Below, piece after piece: positions 51,696 through 61,039 of a stretch of DNA of 64,000 bases; the first letter of the stretch is position 1; each line of letters begins with the position of its first letter. Location of the stretch: the NCBI GenBank assembly GCA_040756575.1, contig JBFLYP010000001.1:1-64000 (forward strand). The letters are read 5' to 3'. Source of the DNA: DTYU01 sp040756575 (GTDB lineage: Bacteria; Bacillota; Desulfotomaculia; Desulfotomaculales; Ammonificaceae). Made by a program: the position numbers and the translations under genes. The notes beneath the pieces were generated by a model that worked only from the letters and a program-made list of their open reading frames with translations, was not told the DNA's origin and searched no databases.

Positions 51696-52781
51696 ATGGT
51701 TTTGCGAACCGGCATCGCTAATTTACCGCTGCATTCCGGTAAGTGCCCGCGCTGGCTGTTTGAAAAAATGGTTGAGCTCGCCCGCGTACTTTTAGAACTG
51801 CTAATTATCGAAACGGGACCGGAAGAGATATTGAGGCGCCTCAGCAACCCCTTCTGGTTCCAGGCCCTCGGGTGTGTGCTCGGCTTTGACTGGCACTCCT
51901 CGGGTCTGACCACCACCGTCTGCGGGGCGCTGAAGGAGGCGGTACGCGGCCGCGAGAAGGATCTGGGGGTTTTCGTCTGCGGAGGGAAAGGCGCCACCGC
52001 GCTCAAAACGCCGGAGGAGATTTTTCGGCTCGGCGACCGTCACCCCCTCGCCGCCAACCCGGAAGAGTTGGTCCGCGCCTCACGTCTTACCGCAAAAGTG
52101 GACCAGGCTGCTGTCCAGGACGGTTACGACCTTTACCACCACACCTTTATTTTCTCGTATTCCGGGACCTGGGCGGTAATCCAGCAGGGCATGAATTCTG
52201 ACGCGCACCGCGCCCGCCGCTATCACTGGCTTTCCGAAGCATGCGCAGACTTTGTAAACGAACCGCACACCGCGGTTTGCTGCGATGTCAAAGGTCCGGC
52301 GCTTAACCTTGTAGCCGGTGAAAGCGATGCCGCGCGGGAGGCCCTTCCCGCACTCGCACAAGAGATGCCCGAGAAGCTAATGGCGGACCTTAAGCGCATC
52401 CAGGACAGGGTGTTCGATTTGCCCGATAGGCACCGTTTGCTGCTGAGCGACTTGAACCCTTCCCGCCTGCGAACCGTCTTTGAGAAGAGTTATCTCAACC
52501 CGCCGGCCGACTTTGTCGGGCTCCTCTCAACACCCGGCGTAGGCGCACGCGGCATCCGTGCCCTTAGTCTTATCGCCGAACTTGTTTACGGCACCGCGCC
52601 CAGCTACCGGGATCCGGCACGCTTCGCCTTCGCCCACGGCGGTAAAGACGGCATTCCTTATCCCGTCGACCGTTTAACTTATGATAACAGCATACAGGTC
52701 CTCCGCCGGGTGGTTGAACGTTCCAGGCTTGGTTTTAATGATAAACGGGCCGCCTTGAACCGCCTGGCCCGTTTCGGATAA
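51696..52781 (+). CDS. DUF763 family protein
   Basis: A 361-residue cytosolic protein of an uncharacterised family shared by archaea and thermophilic bacteria. It begins with the family opening RTGIANLPLHSGKCPRWLFEKM, then GCVLGFDWHSSGLTTTVCGALKEA (split by convention), VDQAAVQDGYDLYHHTF, YHWLSEACADFVNEPH and LLSTPGVGARGIRALSLIAELVYG. The last segment is helix-hairpin-helix-like and hints at DNA binding. It ends two bases from the convergent alcohol dehydrogenase gene. Confidence 0.9.
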   Translation: MVLRTGIANLPLHSGKCPRWLFEKMVELARVLLELLIIETGPEEILRRLSNPFWFQALGCVLGFDWHSSGLTTTVCGALKEAVRGREKDLGVFVCGGKGATALKTPEEIFRLGDRHPLAANPEELVRASRLTAKVDQAAVQDGYDLYHHTFIFSYSGTWAVIQQGMNSDAHRARRYHWLSEACADFVNEPHTAVCCDVKGPALNLVAGESDAAREALPALAQEMPEKLMADLKRIQDRVFDLPDRHRLLLSDLNPSRLRTVFEKSYLNPPADFVGLLSTPGVGARGIRALSLIAELVYGTAPSYRDPARFAFAHGGKDGIPYPVDRLTYDNSIQVLRRVVERSRLGFNDKRAALNRLARFG

Positions 52782-52782
52782 A

Positions 52783-53931
52783 TCACAGGGCCTTCCGTAG
52801 AATGTCGTGCAACTCCTCCCTGGTAACCCGGCGGGGGTTTGTCTTCAGCGAATTAGCCGGAAGGGTTTCCTCCACCAGCCCGTCCAAGTCTGCTTCCTCG
52901 ACTCCTAACTCACTTATTCGACGGGGAAGCCCCAACTTATCCGACAGCCGCCGAATGTATTCAACAAAGCGACCGGCAGCCACACCGGTCTCCGTCCCTG
53001 CGGGCACTACCCCGGCGGCAATCCCCAGCGCCCCATACTTCTCCTCCACAAGCGGGAGATTGAACTCCATCACGTAGGGTAAAAGCACCCCGCAGACCAG
53101 CCCGTGGGGCAGGCGATAACGCGCCCCGATAACGTGAGCAATTGCATGAACCGCCCCGACCCCGGCGTTCTGGATGGCCATTCCCGCTAAGAAACTCCCC
53201 TGCATCATTCGCTCTCGCGCGTCGCGATTGCGCGAAACGGTATAAGCGGTATAGATGTTTTGAACGATGAGCCGGACCGCCTCAACGCTTACCGCGAGGC
53301 TTAAAGGGTTCGTAAACCGGCACGTGTACGCTTCAATTGCGTGGGTCAGGGCGTCCAGCCCCGCTCTTGCGGTAAGTTCGCGGGACTGCGCCATAGTCAG
53401 AATCGGATCCACAACAGCTACGTCGGGAAGCCAAAACGGGTGCCTGAGGCTCTGCTTCTTACCCGCCTCCCGGTCGATCAACACCGCATTCGTCGTTGCC
53501 TCGGAGCCGCTTCCCGCCGTGGTTGGTACGGCTATCCACGGATGTTTGGGCTTGATTACCTCCCGCCCGTAAAAATAATCTTTCACGCATCCTTCTTCGT
53601 AGAAGAGGCCGGCGGCGGCTTTCGCAACGTCCAGAACGCTTCCTCCTCCTGCCCCCACTATTACGTCACATTTTTCATCTCTGGCGAATCGCCGTACTTC
53701 CTCTACGCAGTCAAGAGCGGGCTCGGGGTCGACGCCGTCAAAAAATGATACCTCTAATTTACTGACCGCAAATGGACTCGTCACGCGCTCAAAATTGCCG
53801 GTCTCTTTAAGACTGCGCCGGCCCGTCACCAGAAGGACCCGGCTCCCGAAACGTCGCGCCTCTTCGCCGAGGCGATATGTGCTCCCCGGTCCGAAGAGCA
53901 CCCTCTGGGGCAAGTGCAAATCAAAAAGCAA
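52783..53931 (-). CDS. Iron-containing alcohol dehydrogenase
   Basis: A 382-residue group III alcohol dehydrogenase. NAD-binding GAGGGSVLDVAKAAA, VPTTAGSGSEATTNAVL, and the iron ligands in GLDALTHAIEAY, GAVHAIAHVIGARYRLPHG are all present. Substrates may include ethanol, butanol, 1,3-propanediol or lactaldehyde; the sequence does not decide. It is followed by the nitroreductase gene 55 bases upstream on the same strand. Confidence 0.93.
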   Translation of the reverse strand: MLFDLHLPQRVLFGPGSTYRLGEEARRFGSRVLLVTGRRSLKETGNFERVTSPFAVSKLEVSFFDGVDPEPALDCVEEVRRFARDEKCDVIVGAGGGSVLDVAKAAAGLFYEEGCVKDYFYGREVIKPKHPWIAVPTTAGSGSEATTNAVLIDREAGKKQSLRHPFWLPDVAVVDPILTMAQSRELTARAGLDALTHAIEAYTCRFTNPLSLAVSVEAVRLIVQNIYTAYTVSRNRDARERMMQGSFLAGMAIQNAGVGAVHAIAHVIGARYRLPHGLVCGVLLPYVMEFNLPLVEEKYGALGIAAGVVPAGTETGVAAGRFVEYIRRLSDKLGLPRRISELGVEEADLDGLVEETLPANSLKTNPRRVTREELHDILRKAL

Positions 53932-53985
53932 CGGCTCTCCCCTTCCCGGTTTCAGATTTTCCTTAGAGCTATATTGGATTAGTGC

Positions 53986-54531
53986 CTACACGTACCTTCT
54001 TATCTCATCGAGGCCGCGGCGACCCGGGCGTTTCTCTGTAGAAGGAGCAGGGTAACCCATCGGCACAATCGCAACAGGCCTCAGTTCTGGTGGAATTCCC
54101 AGACAATGCCGCACCTGGCTCTCCTCAAAGGCCCCCACCCAGCATGCGCCCAACCCGTAAGCGGCAGCCGCTAACAGGATATTCTGCGTCGCAGCCGCAG
54201 TGTCCTGCAGGCAATAGAGCTCGCGCCCCCTGTCCCCGTAGTATTTCGCTGATCGTGCCGGCTCAGCGCAAACCACAATTACAACAGGGGCCTCGCCGAT
54301 AAACTTCTGTTTCAGTGCCGCCGCCGCCAGGCAGCGGCGCAGGTCCGGGTCGGATACCACGTAGAAAAACCACGGCTGCAGGTTGCCGGCCGACGGTGCC
54401 CAGCGTGCAGCCTCCAAAACCTGCTCGATCACCTTACGTGAAACCGGCTCATCCTTAAAGTGGCGGACCGAACAGCGCTGCATGATAACATCTATAACCC
54501 TTGCAGGCATTTTCACACCCCCCCCAATCAT
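53986..54531 (-). CDS. Nitroreductase family protein
   Basis: A 181-residue FMN flavoprotein: IMQRCSVRHFKDEPVSRKVI, EAARWAPSAGNLQPWFFYVV (FMN phosphate contact), ALKQKFIGEAPVVIVVCAEP, LAAAAYGLGACWVGAFEE and PVAIVPMGYPAPS. It may share a transcript with the alcohol dehydrogenase gene downstream. The likely start is MPARVIDVIMQR, seven codons into the frame. Confidence 0.9.
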   Translation of the reverse strand: MIGGGVKMPARVIDVIMQRCSVRHFKDEPVSRKVIEQVLEAARWAPSAGNLQPWFFYVVSDPDLRRCLAAAALKQKFIGEAPVVIVVCAEPARSAKYYGDRGRELYCLQDTAAATQNILLAAAAYGLGACWVGAFEESQVRHCLGIPPELRPVAIVPMGYPAPSTEKRPGRRGLDEIRRYV

Positions 54532-55056
54532 TTTAATATATTGTGCCCCTTTCCCCCAATCCTTCCAAAACCAGTCCTAAAATGAAACTCCACCCGTGCA
54601 TTCGAAGATCTCAGGGTTCTAAGTTTGAGTGAGGAATACCATTCTGAACTTCCTCCAAATCTAAGAGTTTACCGAATAGGCTGAAGTGGGTGATCCGGCG
54701 GCTACAACCTCAATCCTGGACAGGCATTGCATCGTATAGCCATATTCTCCATTTATTAGGGAGAGTTATCGCTTACGCGAGAAAAAGTGCGCAGGCAGTA
54801 GACTTGCCAAGATCCTCAGCAATTGGGAGAGATAAAACCGAGTAAATAAGCCGCAGTCTTACCTGGTGGGGGCAATTCCCAATCGGCGTCAGAGGGTCAT
54901 AATTAGTTCGGTGTTTACATAAGCCTTGAATAACCGGGGCCGATAGGGCATCTTTTTTCCGTTTCTGGATGACCGGGGAGGAGGTGATTGTTTGTAAAAG
55001 GCCTCGCTACGATCCATGAGTTCAAAATTAACTAAATTAAAAGGAGTTGAAAAGGG
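54532..55056. other. Gap before the envelope-glycan region
   Basis: No gene is supported in these 525 bases. The composition becomes more A/T-rich toward 55000, matching the next two genes. AATTAAAAGGAG just before 55057 is the ribosome-binding site of the secreted protein gene. Confidence 0.4.
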
Positions 55057-56184
55057 ATGAAAAAGACGACAAATCATAGGATGAGCTTCTATTTCATTCT
55101 ACTTCTAATTATAGTATTCTTGCTCCAAGCACCAACGGCATTCGCAGCGTATAGCAACGACCAGCTAATACCGGCAGTAAACCCCACCAATGTAGCTAAC
55201 AGTCTCTCTTGGACATTCGCCCCTGTCACGACCGATTACAAGCTTTTAGTGAGTAATAGTCCCGAAGATCCAACCGGCACCGGTTTACTTTATAAAGACA
55301 GTGAGATTAACGGTACTGGCAAATTCAGGGTTTACTGGTACCACAAAAATGCTACAGGCAGTTCCAAGTACATTGGCTTTGGCGTTTGGAACAATACAGG
55401 CAAAACTGTCAAAGTCAATTTAGGTAAGCGTGCATACGCTATCCAACAGTCCGGCGAATCGGGTGCTTCAATGGGACAGAGACTGCTTTTTTCTTGGTTA
55501 AGTTCAAGTGATTCGGAATATACCTACGCGACACTAAATAACGGCTCATACACATATATTGGCTTTTCAATTCCTAACGGATTAAGAGGAACCGGGATGT
55601 ATAACGTAATTATAAGAGACGCCTCCACCGGAGCCATAGTAACAAATGGGATTACCGTAAAGACATACATTTCCAGCACTTCAAACCCAGGCAGTTTAAG
55701 CAACATCTTGCCGAAGGACCCCAGTCCAACCACTCACATAAGAGGGCGATTTGATCATGCCCCAAAATATTTGACCTGGAATGCCTCAACCAACCAGCAG
55801 TTTTCTTTCACTTCAACCTTAAACAACAATTGGCCTGTACCAACAAATGATCTAAATACAGGATACAGTGCTGTCGATGGGCAATACGTCTATGGTTACG
55901 GAAGCTACGGGCAAGATCTGAATATTACTGTGAACACACCCAGCGGTAACTGGGCTTTGGTCCTTGAACCATCCCTGGCAGTCGATGGCAACGGCGGAGG
56001 CAGCGTGACTCATTATTTAGCCACCTATGTATCTACTCGCGGATCGACGGTCAGTAGAACTATTCCTGCAAACAATGGGTGGGTGATAACAACCGGAACA
56101 GGCGCACAAGCAGTGACAATAAGAACCTCTCTACCTGGTGGTGAAATGGCTCCATTACACTTAGTCTGTCTTCTAAACAATTAG
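55057..56184 (+). CDS. Secreted Ser/Thr/Asn-rich protein of unknown function
   Basis: A 375-residue product with a signal peptide: KKTTNHR, a hydrophobic core of about 22 residues, and a cleavage site after AFA near residue 29. The mature protein is rich in Ser, Thr, Asn, Gly and Tyr and predicted to be beta-structured (FRVYWYHKNATGSSKYIGFG, VWNNTGKTVKVNLG, YNVIIRDASTGAIV). No known domain is recognised. The codon usage is A/T-leaning compared with most of the window, shared with the next gene, so the pair may have been acquired together. A strong terminator follows it. Confidence 0.8.
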   Translation: MKKTTNHRMSFYFILLLIIVFLLQAPTAFAAYSNDQLIPAVNPTNVANSLSWTFAPVTTDYKLLVSNSPEDPTGTGLLYKDSEINGTGKFRVYWYHKNATGSSKYIGFGVWNNTGKTVKVNLGKRAYAIQQSGESGASMGQRLLFSWLSSSDSEYTYATLNNGSYTYIGFSIPNGLRGTGMYNVIIRDASTGAIVTNGITVKTYISSTSNPGSLSNILPKDPSPTTHIRGRFDHAPKYLTWNASTNQQFSFTSTLNNNWPVPTNDLNTGYSAVDGQYVYGYGSYGQDLNITVNTPSGNWALVLEPSLAVDGNGGGSVTHYLATYVSTRGSTVSRTIPANNGWVITTGTGAQAVTIRTSLPGGEMAPLHLVCLLNN

Positions 56185-56221
56185 TTATCAAATTGTTGGT
56201 TAATTTAATGCTATGTTCTAT

Positions 56222-56246
56222 GAGGATGTTAATCCTCTTTTTTTTC
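56222..56246 (+). terminator. Intrinsic terminator after the secreted protein gene
   Basis: GAGGAT-GTTA-ATCCTC forms a 6-bp stem with a tetraloop and is followed by nine T residues. It lies 37 bases past the stop. Confidence 0.85.
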
Positions 56247-56300
56247 TGCTAAAATTAGAACTGAGAATTTAGAATTAAATTTCAAATATCTGGTGATAAA

Positions 56301-57638
56301 GTGGCATTTAGGCCTACAACCAATAGTTTCCTAAAACTTTTCTCATCTTTAGTTTCTTACATAGTCAGACATAAAGTTGTGGTTGGACTTCTATTCGTTA
56401 CGAGTTTAGCCTTTCTCCTTAGATTGACGTGGAATCTCACGGTTCACACTTATCCAATCTCGGACTTTGCCTGGTATCATGAACGCGCAGTTGAACTAAT
56501 CCAAGGCGAAGGATACTCGTTTTACGGTAAACCCACTGCTTATTGGCCTATCGGCTATCCTTTGTTCTTGGCCGTGCTCTATAAGATATTTGGGGCCCAT
56601 TTCTATGTAGCCAAGGCTTTCAACATTCTGATGAGCTCTACTACAGTCGGGTTGACTTTCCTTCTCGGGCGCAGACTATGCGGCTTTTCAGTAGGCTTGT
56701 GTGCCGGTATTCTTTTGGCTATTCTGCCCAGTCAAGTCCTTTGGACTAGCGTACTTTGCTCCGAAATACTTTACACTTTTCTTTTGGTTACTTTCCTATA
56801 CATGTTTACGTTGAAAAGGCCCGAACAACAGACTTGGGTCTACCCGTTTACTTCCGGAGTACTGTTAGGACTGGCATGTTTAGTTAGGGCTACAACTTTA
56901 CTGTTACCGGTACTTTTGTATCTTTTTTATTTTTTCGCGATTAAAAACTTTCGGCGCGGGGTTGTTTTGGGAGCGATATTCGTAACCAGTACATTACTCA
57001 CTATTTCGCCACTGACCATTCGGAACTATATAGTCTTTAAATCGTTTATCCCCGTCTCCACCAACGGGGGAATGAACCTGTGGCAGGGTAACAATCCCAA
57101 TGCTACAGGTGGATACTATTGGCCCAGTGATCCAAAATCCAACCCTTTAACGCCCTATTTCAACAATGAAGTTAAACGAGATCAAATGGCAAGAAAGTTA
57201 GCCCTGGACTTTATACGTAATAATCCGGAGAAGTTTTTTAAACTTGGTTTCGTAAAGCTTTATTACTACTACAAAGGAGATACGAGCGCCCTCTCCTTTA
57301 GTTTAAATCCTACTTACCCGCGACTTTCCGAAGAAATAAAACTTAAAATTACCAGTATAGCAAATGGTTATTACCAGATTTTTATGTTGATATCACTATT
57401 CGGAGCGGCAGCCTGTTTCCTTGGAAAAAAGTATGTTGATAACCGGTTTATTTTTTATGCCGCAATTATTATTATTTTGTATTTTACCGCTGTTCATTTT
57501 GTCTTTCCTGCGATGGATCGTTACCGCTTCCCAATAATGCCCATGTTTTCGTTATTTGCCGGCCTTGGGCTTACGATAATACTGAATAGGCTCGATTTCT
57601 TTCGTACGAAACTCTTACGGATTGACAAACGCAAGTAA
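56301..57638 (+). CDS. GT39/ArnT-like membrane glycosyltransferase
   Basis: A 445-residue GT-C-fold protein with about eleven membrane segments. The first extracytoplasmic loop has the acidic catalytic-site pattern SDFAWYHERAVELIQGEGYS, and YWPIGYPLFLAVLYKIFG follows, as in polyprenyl-phosphate-sugar-dependent transferases. It begins at a GTG (56301) with a weak site. A/T-rich codon usage is shared with the secreted protein gene. It probably transfers a sugar from a polyprenyl carrier, perhaps made by the GT2 enzyme downstream. Confidence 0.8.
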   Translation: MAFRPTTNSFLKLFSSLVSYIVRHKVVVGLLFVTSLAFLLRLTWNLTVHTYPISDFAWYHERAVELIQGEGYSFYGKPTAYWPIGYPLFLAVLYKIFGAHFYVAKAFNILMSSTTVGLTFLLGRRLCGFSVGLCAGILLAILPSQVLWTSVLCSEILYTFLLVTFLYMFTLKRPEQQTWVYPFTSGVLLGLACLVRATTLLLPVLLYLFYFFAIKNFRRGVVLGAIFVTSTLLTISPLTIRNYIVFKSFIPVSTNGGMNLWQGNNPNATGGYYWPSDPKSNPLTPYFNNEVKRDQMARKLALDFIRNNPEKFFKLGFVKLYYYYKGDTSALSFSLNPTYPRLSEEIKLKITSIANGYYQIFMLISLFGAAACFLGKKYVDNRFIFYAAIIIILYFTAVHFVFPAMDRYRFPIMPMFSLFAGLGLTIILNRLDFFRTKLLRIDKRK

Positions 57639-57804
57639 GTAATGGTTTAGTATGAGAGTGTAATAGGAAGCCGCTCCAAATATCTGCGGGCGAAACAACC
57701 GTCATCCTGGTTAAGAAAAGAAGCATTTTGATCCGATAAGTTAAGTGTACCTTTCAATTTGCCAACCGCTCCCGGGCAGTTGCGAAAACACAGGGGGTTT
57801 ACCG

Positions 57805-58779
57805 ATGCCGGAAAGAAGCTGTGTTTTTTCAATTGTTGTCCCCGTATACAACGAGGCCCCCAATGTTGCGGCTTTTTACGACCGGGTGACCAACGTAATG
57901 GTTAGACTGAGCGAACCCTACGAGATCGTTTTTGTAAACGACGGAAGCAAAGACGATACACTTGACCGTTTACTCGTGCTGGCAGAAAAAGACCCGAAAG
58001 TTAAAATCATTGACCTTTCCCGTAACTTTGGCAAAGAAATAGCTCTCACCGCGGGAATCGATTACGCTTCGGGGGAAGCCGTGATCCCGATCGACGCGGA
58101 CCTCCAGGATCCCCCCGAGCTGATTCCCGAACTCGTCGCCAAGTGGCGGGAGGGATACGACGTAGTCTATGCAACACGCGTCCGGCGAGATGGCGAAAGC
58201 TGGCTCAAGCGCTGGACGGCTCGCCTGTTCTACCGCGTTATCAGAAGAATTACCGCAATCGATATCCCCAAGGATACGGGTGACTTCAGACTGCTGAGCC
58301 GGCCGGCGGTTGATGCCCTCAAAAGGCTGCGCGAGCGAAACCGCTTTATGAAAGGCCTGTTTACCTGGGTCGGCTTTCGCCAGACGGCTGTTTACTACCG
58401 CAGGCAGCCGCGGAACGCCGGCAAAACCAAATGGAATTATTGGCGGCTGTGGAACTTCGCCTTGGAAGGTATCACGTCATTCAGCTACATACCATTGCAG
58501 TTCGCCACTTACTTCGGGCTGTCCGTTGCAGTTTTCGCTTTTCTCTATGCGCTGTTTATCGTTATCCGCACCGTATTGTTCGGCAGGGATGTTCCGGGTT
58601 ATCCTTCTCTGATGACCGTGATCCTCTTCCTCGGCGGTGTTCAGCTCTTCGCCATCGGGGTCGTCGGCGAATACGTCGGGCGCATTTACAGCGAAGTCAA
58701 GCAACGCCCCCTATACATCACCAGGGGCGAGTACGGTTTCACATATAAAACCATTTCCAAGCCCGGGGGTGAGCAGTGA
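57805..58779 (+). CDS. GT2 polyprenyl-phosphate sugar synthase (DPM1/GtrB-like)
   Basis: A 324-residue enzyme. Residues about 1-230 are the GT-A domain: FSIVVPVYNEAPNV, IVFVNDGSKDDTLD, the metal-binding VIPIDADLQDPPEL and the QDTGDFRLLSR-like KDTGDFRLLSRPAV. Two C-terminal membrane segments follow (about 225-260 and 265-300), as in GtrB/DPM-type enzymes that load a sugar onto undecaprenyl phosphate. I chose the ATG at 57805 after GGGGG; the frame is open to 57745. It is coupled to the next gene by a 4-base overlap. Confidence 0.92.
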   Translation: MPERSCVFSIVVPVYNEAPNVAAFYDRVTNVMVRLSEPYEIVFVNDGSKDDTLDRLLVLAEKDPKVKIIDLSRNFGKEIALTAGIDYASGEAVIPIDADLQDPPELIPELVAKWREGYDVVYATRVRRDGESWLKRWTARLFYRVIRRITAIDIPKDTGDFRLLSRPAVDALKRLRERNRFMKGLFTWVGFRQTAVYYRRQPRNAGKTKWNYWRLWNFALEGITSFSYIPLQFATYFGLSVAVFAFLYALFIVIRTVLFGRDVPGYPSLMTVILFLGGVQLFAIGVVGEYVGRIYSEVKQRPLYITRGEYGFTYKTISKPGGEQ

Positions 58780-59774
58780 CCTCAAAAACTTTGCACACTG
58801 TTGCCGGGATAGTGATCAGCCTGGTCTTTCTGTCCGGCGCCTTTTACAAGGTCCGGCTTACAGAGTTATGGGCGGCGCTGCGGGAGATAAACCCTATTGC
58901 GCTGCTGCTGTGCCTTCTCTTTTTCGGCATCAGTTGTGTTTTTCGCGCATTGATGTGGCAGGTTACGACCCGCGCCCTACAGCAGGTAAGGTTTTCTCTG
59001 CTCTTCGGCGGTGTTATCGTTGGATATATGGCCAACAACCTCCTGCCCGTGCGGGCAGGAGAACTGGTCCGGGCTTATTATCTATCGGCACGCACCGGGA
59101 TTCCCGGCGCAGCGGTTTTTTCCACGGTTTGCATTGAGCGGTTTCTGGATCTCGTATCCCTCGGGATCCTGCTGGCCGCCGGGCTCTTCTGGAGCATTCG
59201 CGGTCTTACTCCGCACACCGCCGGTTTGACGCTGACGGCCCTGGCGACGGTGCTTGCGGCGGGGGCGCTTATCCCGGCGGGACTGGTGCGCTTAAACAAA
59301 ATCCAGGGGAAACGCGGGGGCATCCTGTTCCGGGGCCGCAAGCGGGTGAAAGAGTTTCTCGAACCGGTCGGTAAGCTCCGTCAGCCGAAGACGCTCCTGA
59401 CTCTAACGGGGTTAAGCCTTGCGGCGTGGGCCGGCAACTACCTTTCGCTGCTGCCTCTGCTGCGCGGCGTACAAAACTGTACGGAAGCGGCACTTTTACT
59501 ACTGCTTTTCATCAACCTCGGCCTGCTCATCCCCTCCTCGCCCGGCGCTTTGGGCGTGATGCAGGTCGCCTTCTGGGCGGCGCTGGCTCCTTTCGGCATC
59601 GCCAAAGAGCAGTCCCTGGCGCTGTCGCTTGCTTACCAGGGAGGGCTTTACCTTTTCACGCTGGCGGTAGGTTTACCGTATGCCGCGCGGGTACCCGTAA
59701 GGCTCGCCAAAATGGCCGAAAGCCAACCGCTTGCCGGTGCGGAGCCCGCCAAAACGGGGAACCGTAAACAATGA
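58776..59774 (+). CDS. LPG-synthase-transmembrane/AglD-like flippase family protein
   Basis: A 332-residue protein with about eight membrane segments. It has the UPF0104/LPG_synthase_TM signature NNLLPVRAGELVRAYYLS and the C-terminal SPGALGVMQVAFWAALAPFG. Relatives translocate or modify lipid-linked intermediates; the soluble lysyl-transferase part of MprF is absent. GTG at 58776 overlaps the GT2 stop. Confidence 0.85.
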   Translation: MTSKTLHTVAGIVISLVFLSGAFYKVRLTELWAALREINPIALLLCLLFFGISCVFRALMWQVTTRALQQVRFSLLFGGVIVGYMANNLLPVRAGELVRAYYLSARTGIPGAAVFSTVCIERFLDLVSLGILLAAGLFWSIRGLTPHTAGLTLTALATVLAAGALIPAGLVRLNKIQGKRGGILFRGRKRVKEFLEPVGKLRQPKTLLTLTGLSLAAWAGNYLSLLPLLRGVQNCTEAALLLLLFINLGLLIPSSPGALGVMQVAFWAALAPFGIAKEQSLALSLAYQGGLYLFTLAVGLPYAARVPVRLAKMAESQPLAGAEPAKTGNRKQ

Positions 59775-59872
59775 TGCCAAAAGCATCAGGATGAACCGCC
59801 AAGACGCCAAGGACATTGGAGAAAGCCACCGTTCTTAATAACGGCAATTTTGGCGCCCTGGCGGTGAAAAGG

Positions 59873-61024
59873 ATGACGGTGATTGTTATGCCTCGCCTCC
59901 AGAACAAGGTATGGCTTGAAATCCTCCTGGTTTATCTGATCTCTAAGGTTTACCAACTAATATTCGTTTACTGGGGGCATGCGGTGCGGGGCCCGGCCCC
60001 GCCCGGCAGTTGGGAAGGTGTGTCCAACTGGCTGCTGAATCCCTGGACCACCTATGACAGCCAGTGGTACTTAGAGATAGCTGCTACCGGCTACCGGGAG
60101 GCAACCGCCACCTTTTTCCCGCTCTATCCGCTGCTCTTGAAAATCTGCGGAAACTCCGAAGCGAGCCGGGCTCTGGCCGGCGTAATCATCTCCAACATAG
60201 CCTTTTTGCTCGCGCTCTATCTCCTTTACCGCCTCAGCAGGCTTGATCTTGCCGCAGAAACCGCCCGGACGGTGGTTTGGATAGCCGCCTTCTACCCAAC
60301 GGCAGCCTTTTTCGGCGCCGTTTACACCGAGTCGCTCTTCCTCCTGCTGCTCCTCCTCACCTTCTACGCCGCCCGGCAGCAGCATTGGGCGGCGGCCGGT
60401 ATTTGGGGGATGCTCGCCGGAGCGACGCGCAACCCCGCCCCCGTGCTTTTTGCTTCCCTCCTGCTCGAATACCTGCACACCCTGAACTACAATGTCCGGA
60501 AAATAAAAGCGAAACCCGTCCTCTGGGTAGCCCTAGTCCTCCTGGGTTTCGTCCTTTTCAATCTTTATCTGTACTTACGTTTCGGCGACCCTTTAGCAGC
60601 GGTCACCAGCCAGCGGTATTACTACCGGACGGCTTTCTCCTGGCCGTGGGAGCCTTTGCTTAACGACCTGCGAGACTTCTTTACGGGAAGAAACCTCAAT
60701 CTGGTAACTCCCATTAATCTGCTGTGCATAAGCCTGTTTTTTTACGGGGCGGTCAAATTCCGCCGGGTGTTCCGGCCGTCTTACCTGCTGCTTGCGGGAA
60801 CAATAATCCTGATGCACCTGTGCTACCCGCGAGCATCCCACCCGCATACCATCGGCCTGATCCGTTATCTCTCCGTCCTCTTTCCTTTCCTGCAAATGCT
60901 GGCAGTGAGTTACCAGCATCTTAGCCGGAAGAGCCGGTTCGGCAAATACCTGGCAATAGCCGGCTACTTTTTGCTCAACGCGTTTTTTGCACATGCATTC
61001 GGGCTAAAATCCTTCCTGGAGTGA
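59873..61024 (+). CDS. PIG-V-like membrane mannosyltransferase
   Basis: A GT-C protein of about 383 residues with roughly eight to ten membrane segments. The early loop NPWTTYDSQWYLEIAATGY contains the acidic catalytic pattern, then TFFPLYPLLLK and AAFYPTAAFFGAVYTESLF, as in GPI mannosyltransferase PIG-V and its bacterial relatives. The donor would be a polyprenyl-phosphate sugar. The frame is open from TTG 59816, but the first 19 codons are phrase-like repeat DNA; ATG 59873 or 59888 is the more likely start. Confidence 0.8.
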   Translation: MTVIVMPRLQNKVWLEILLVYLISKVYQLIFVYWGHAVRGPAPPGSWEGVSNWLLNPWTTYDSQWYLEIAATGYREATATFFPLYPLLLKICGNSEASRALAGVIISNIAFLLALYLLYRLSRLDLAAETARTVVWIAAFYPTAAFFGAVYTESLFLLLLLLTFYAARQQHWAAAGIWGMLAGATRNPAPVLFASLLLEYLHTLNYNVRKIKAKPVLWVALVLLGFVLFNLYLYLRFGDPLAAVTSQRYYYRTAFSWPWEPLLNDLRDFFTGRNLNLVTPINLLCISLFFYGAVKFRRVFRPSYLLLAGTIILMHLCYPRASHPHTIGLIRYLSVLFPFLQMLAVSYQHLSRKSRFGKYLAIAGYFLLNAFFAHAFGLKSFLE

Positions 61025-61039
61025 GAGGAGGAGCCTGTT

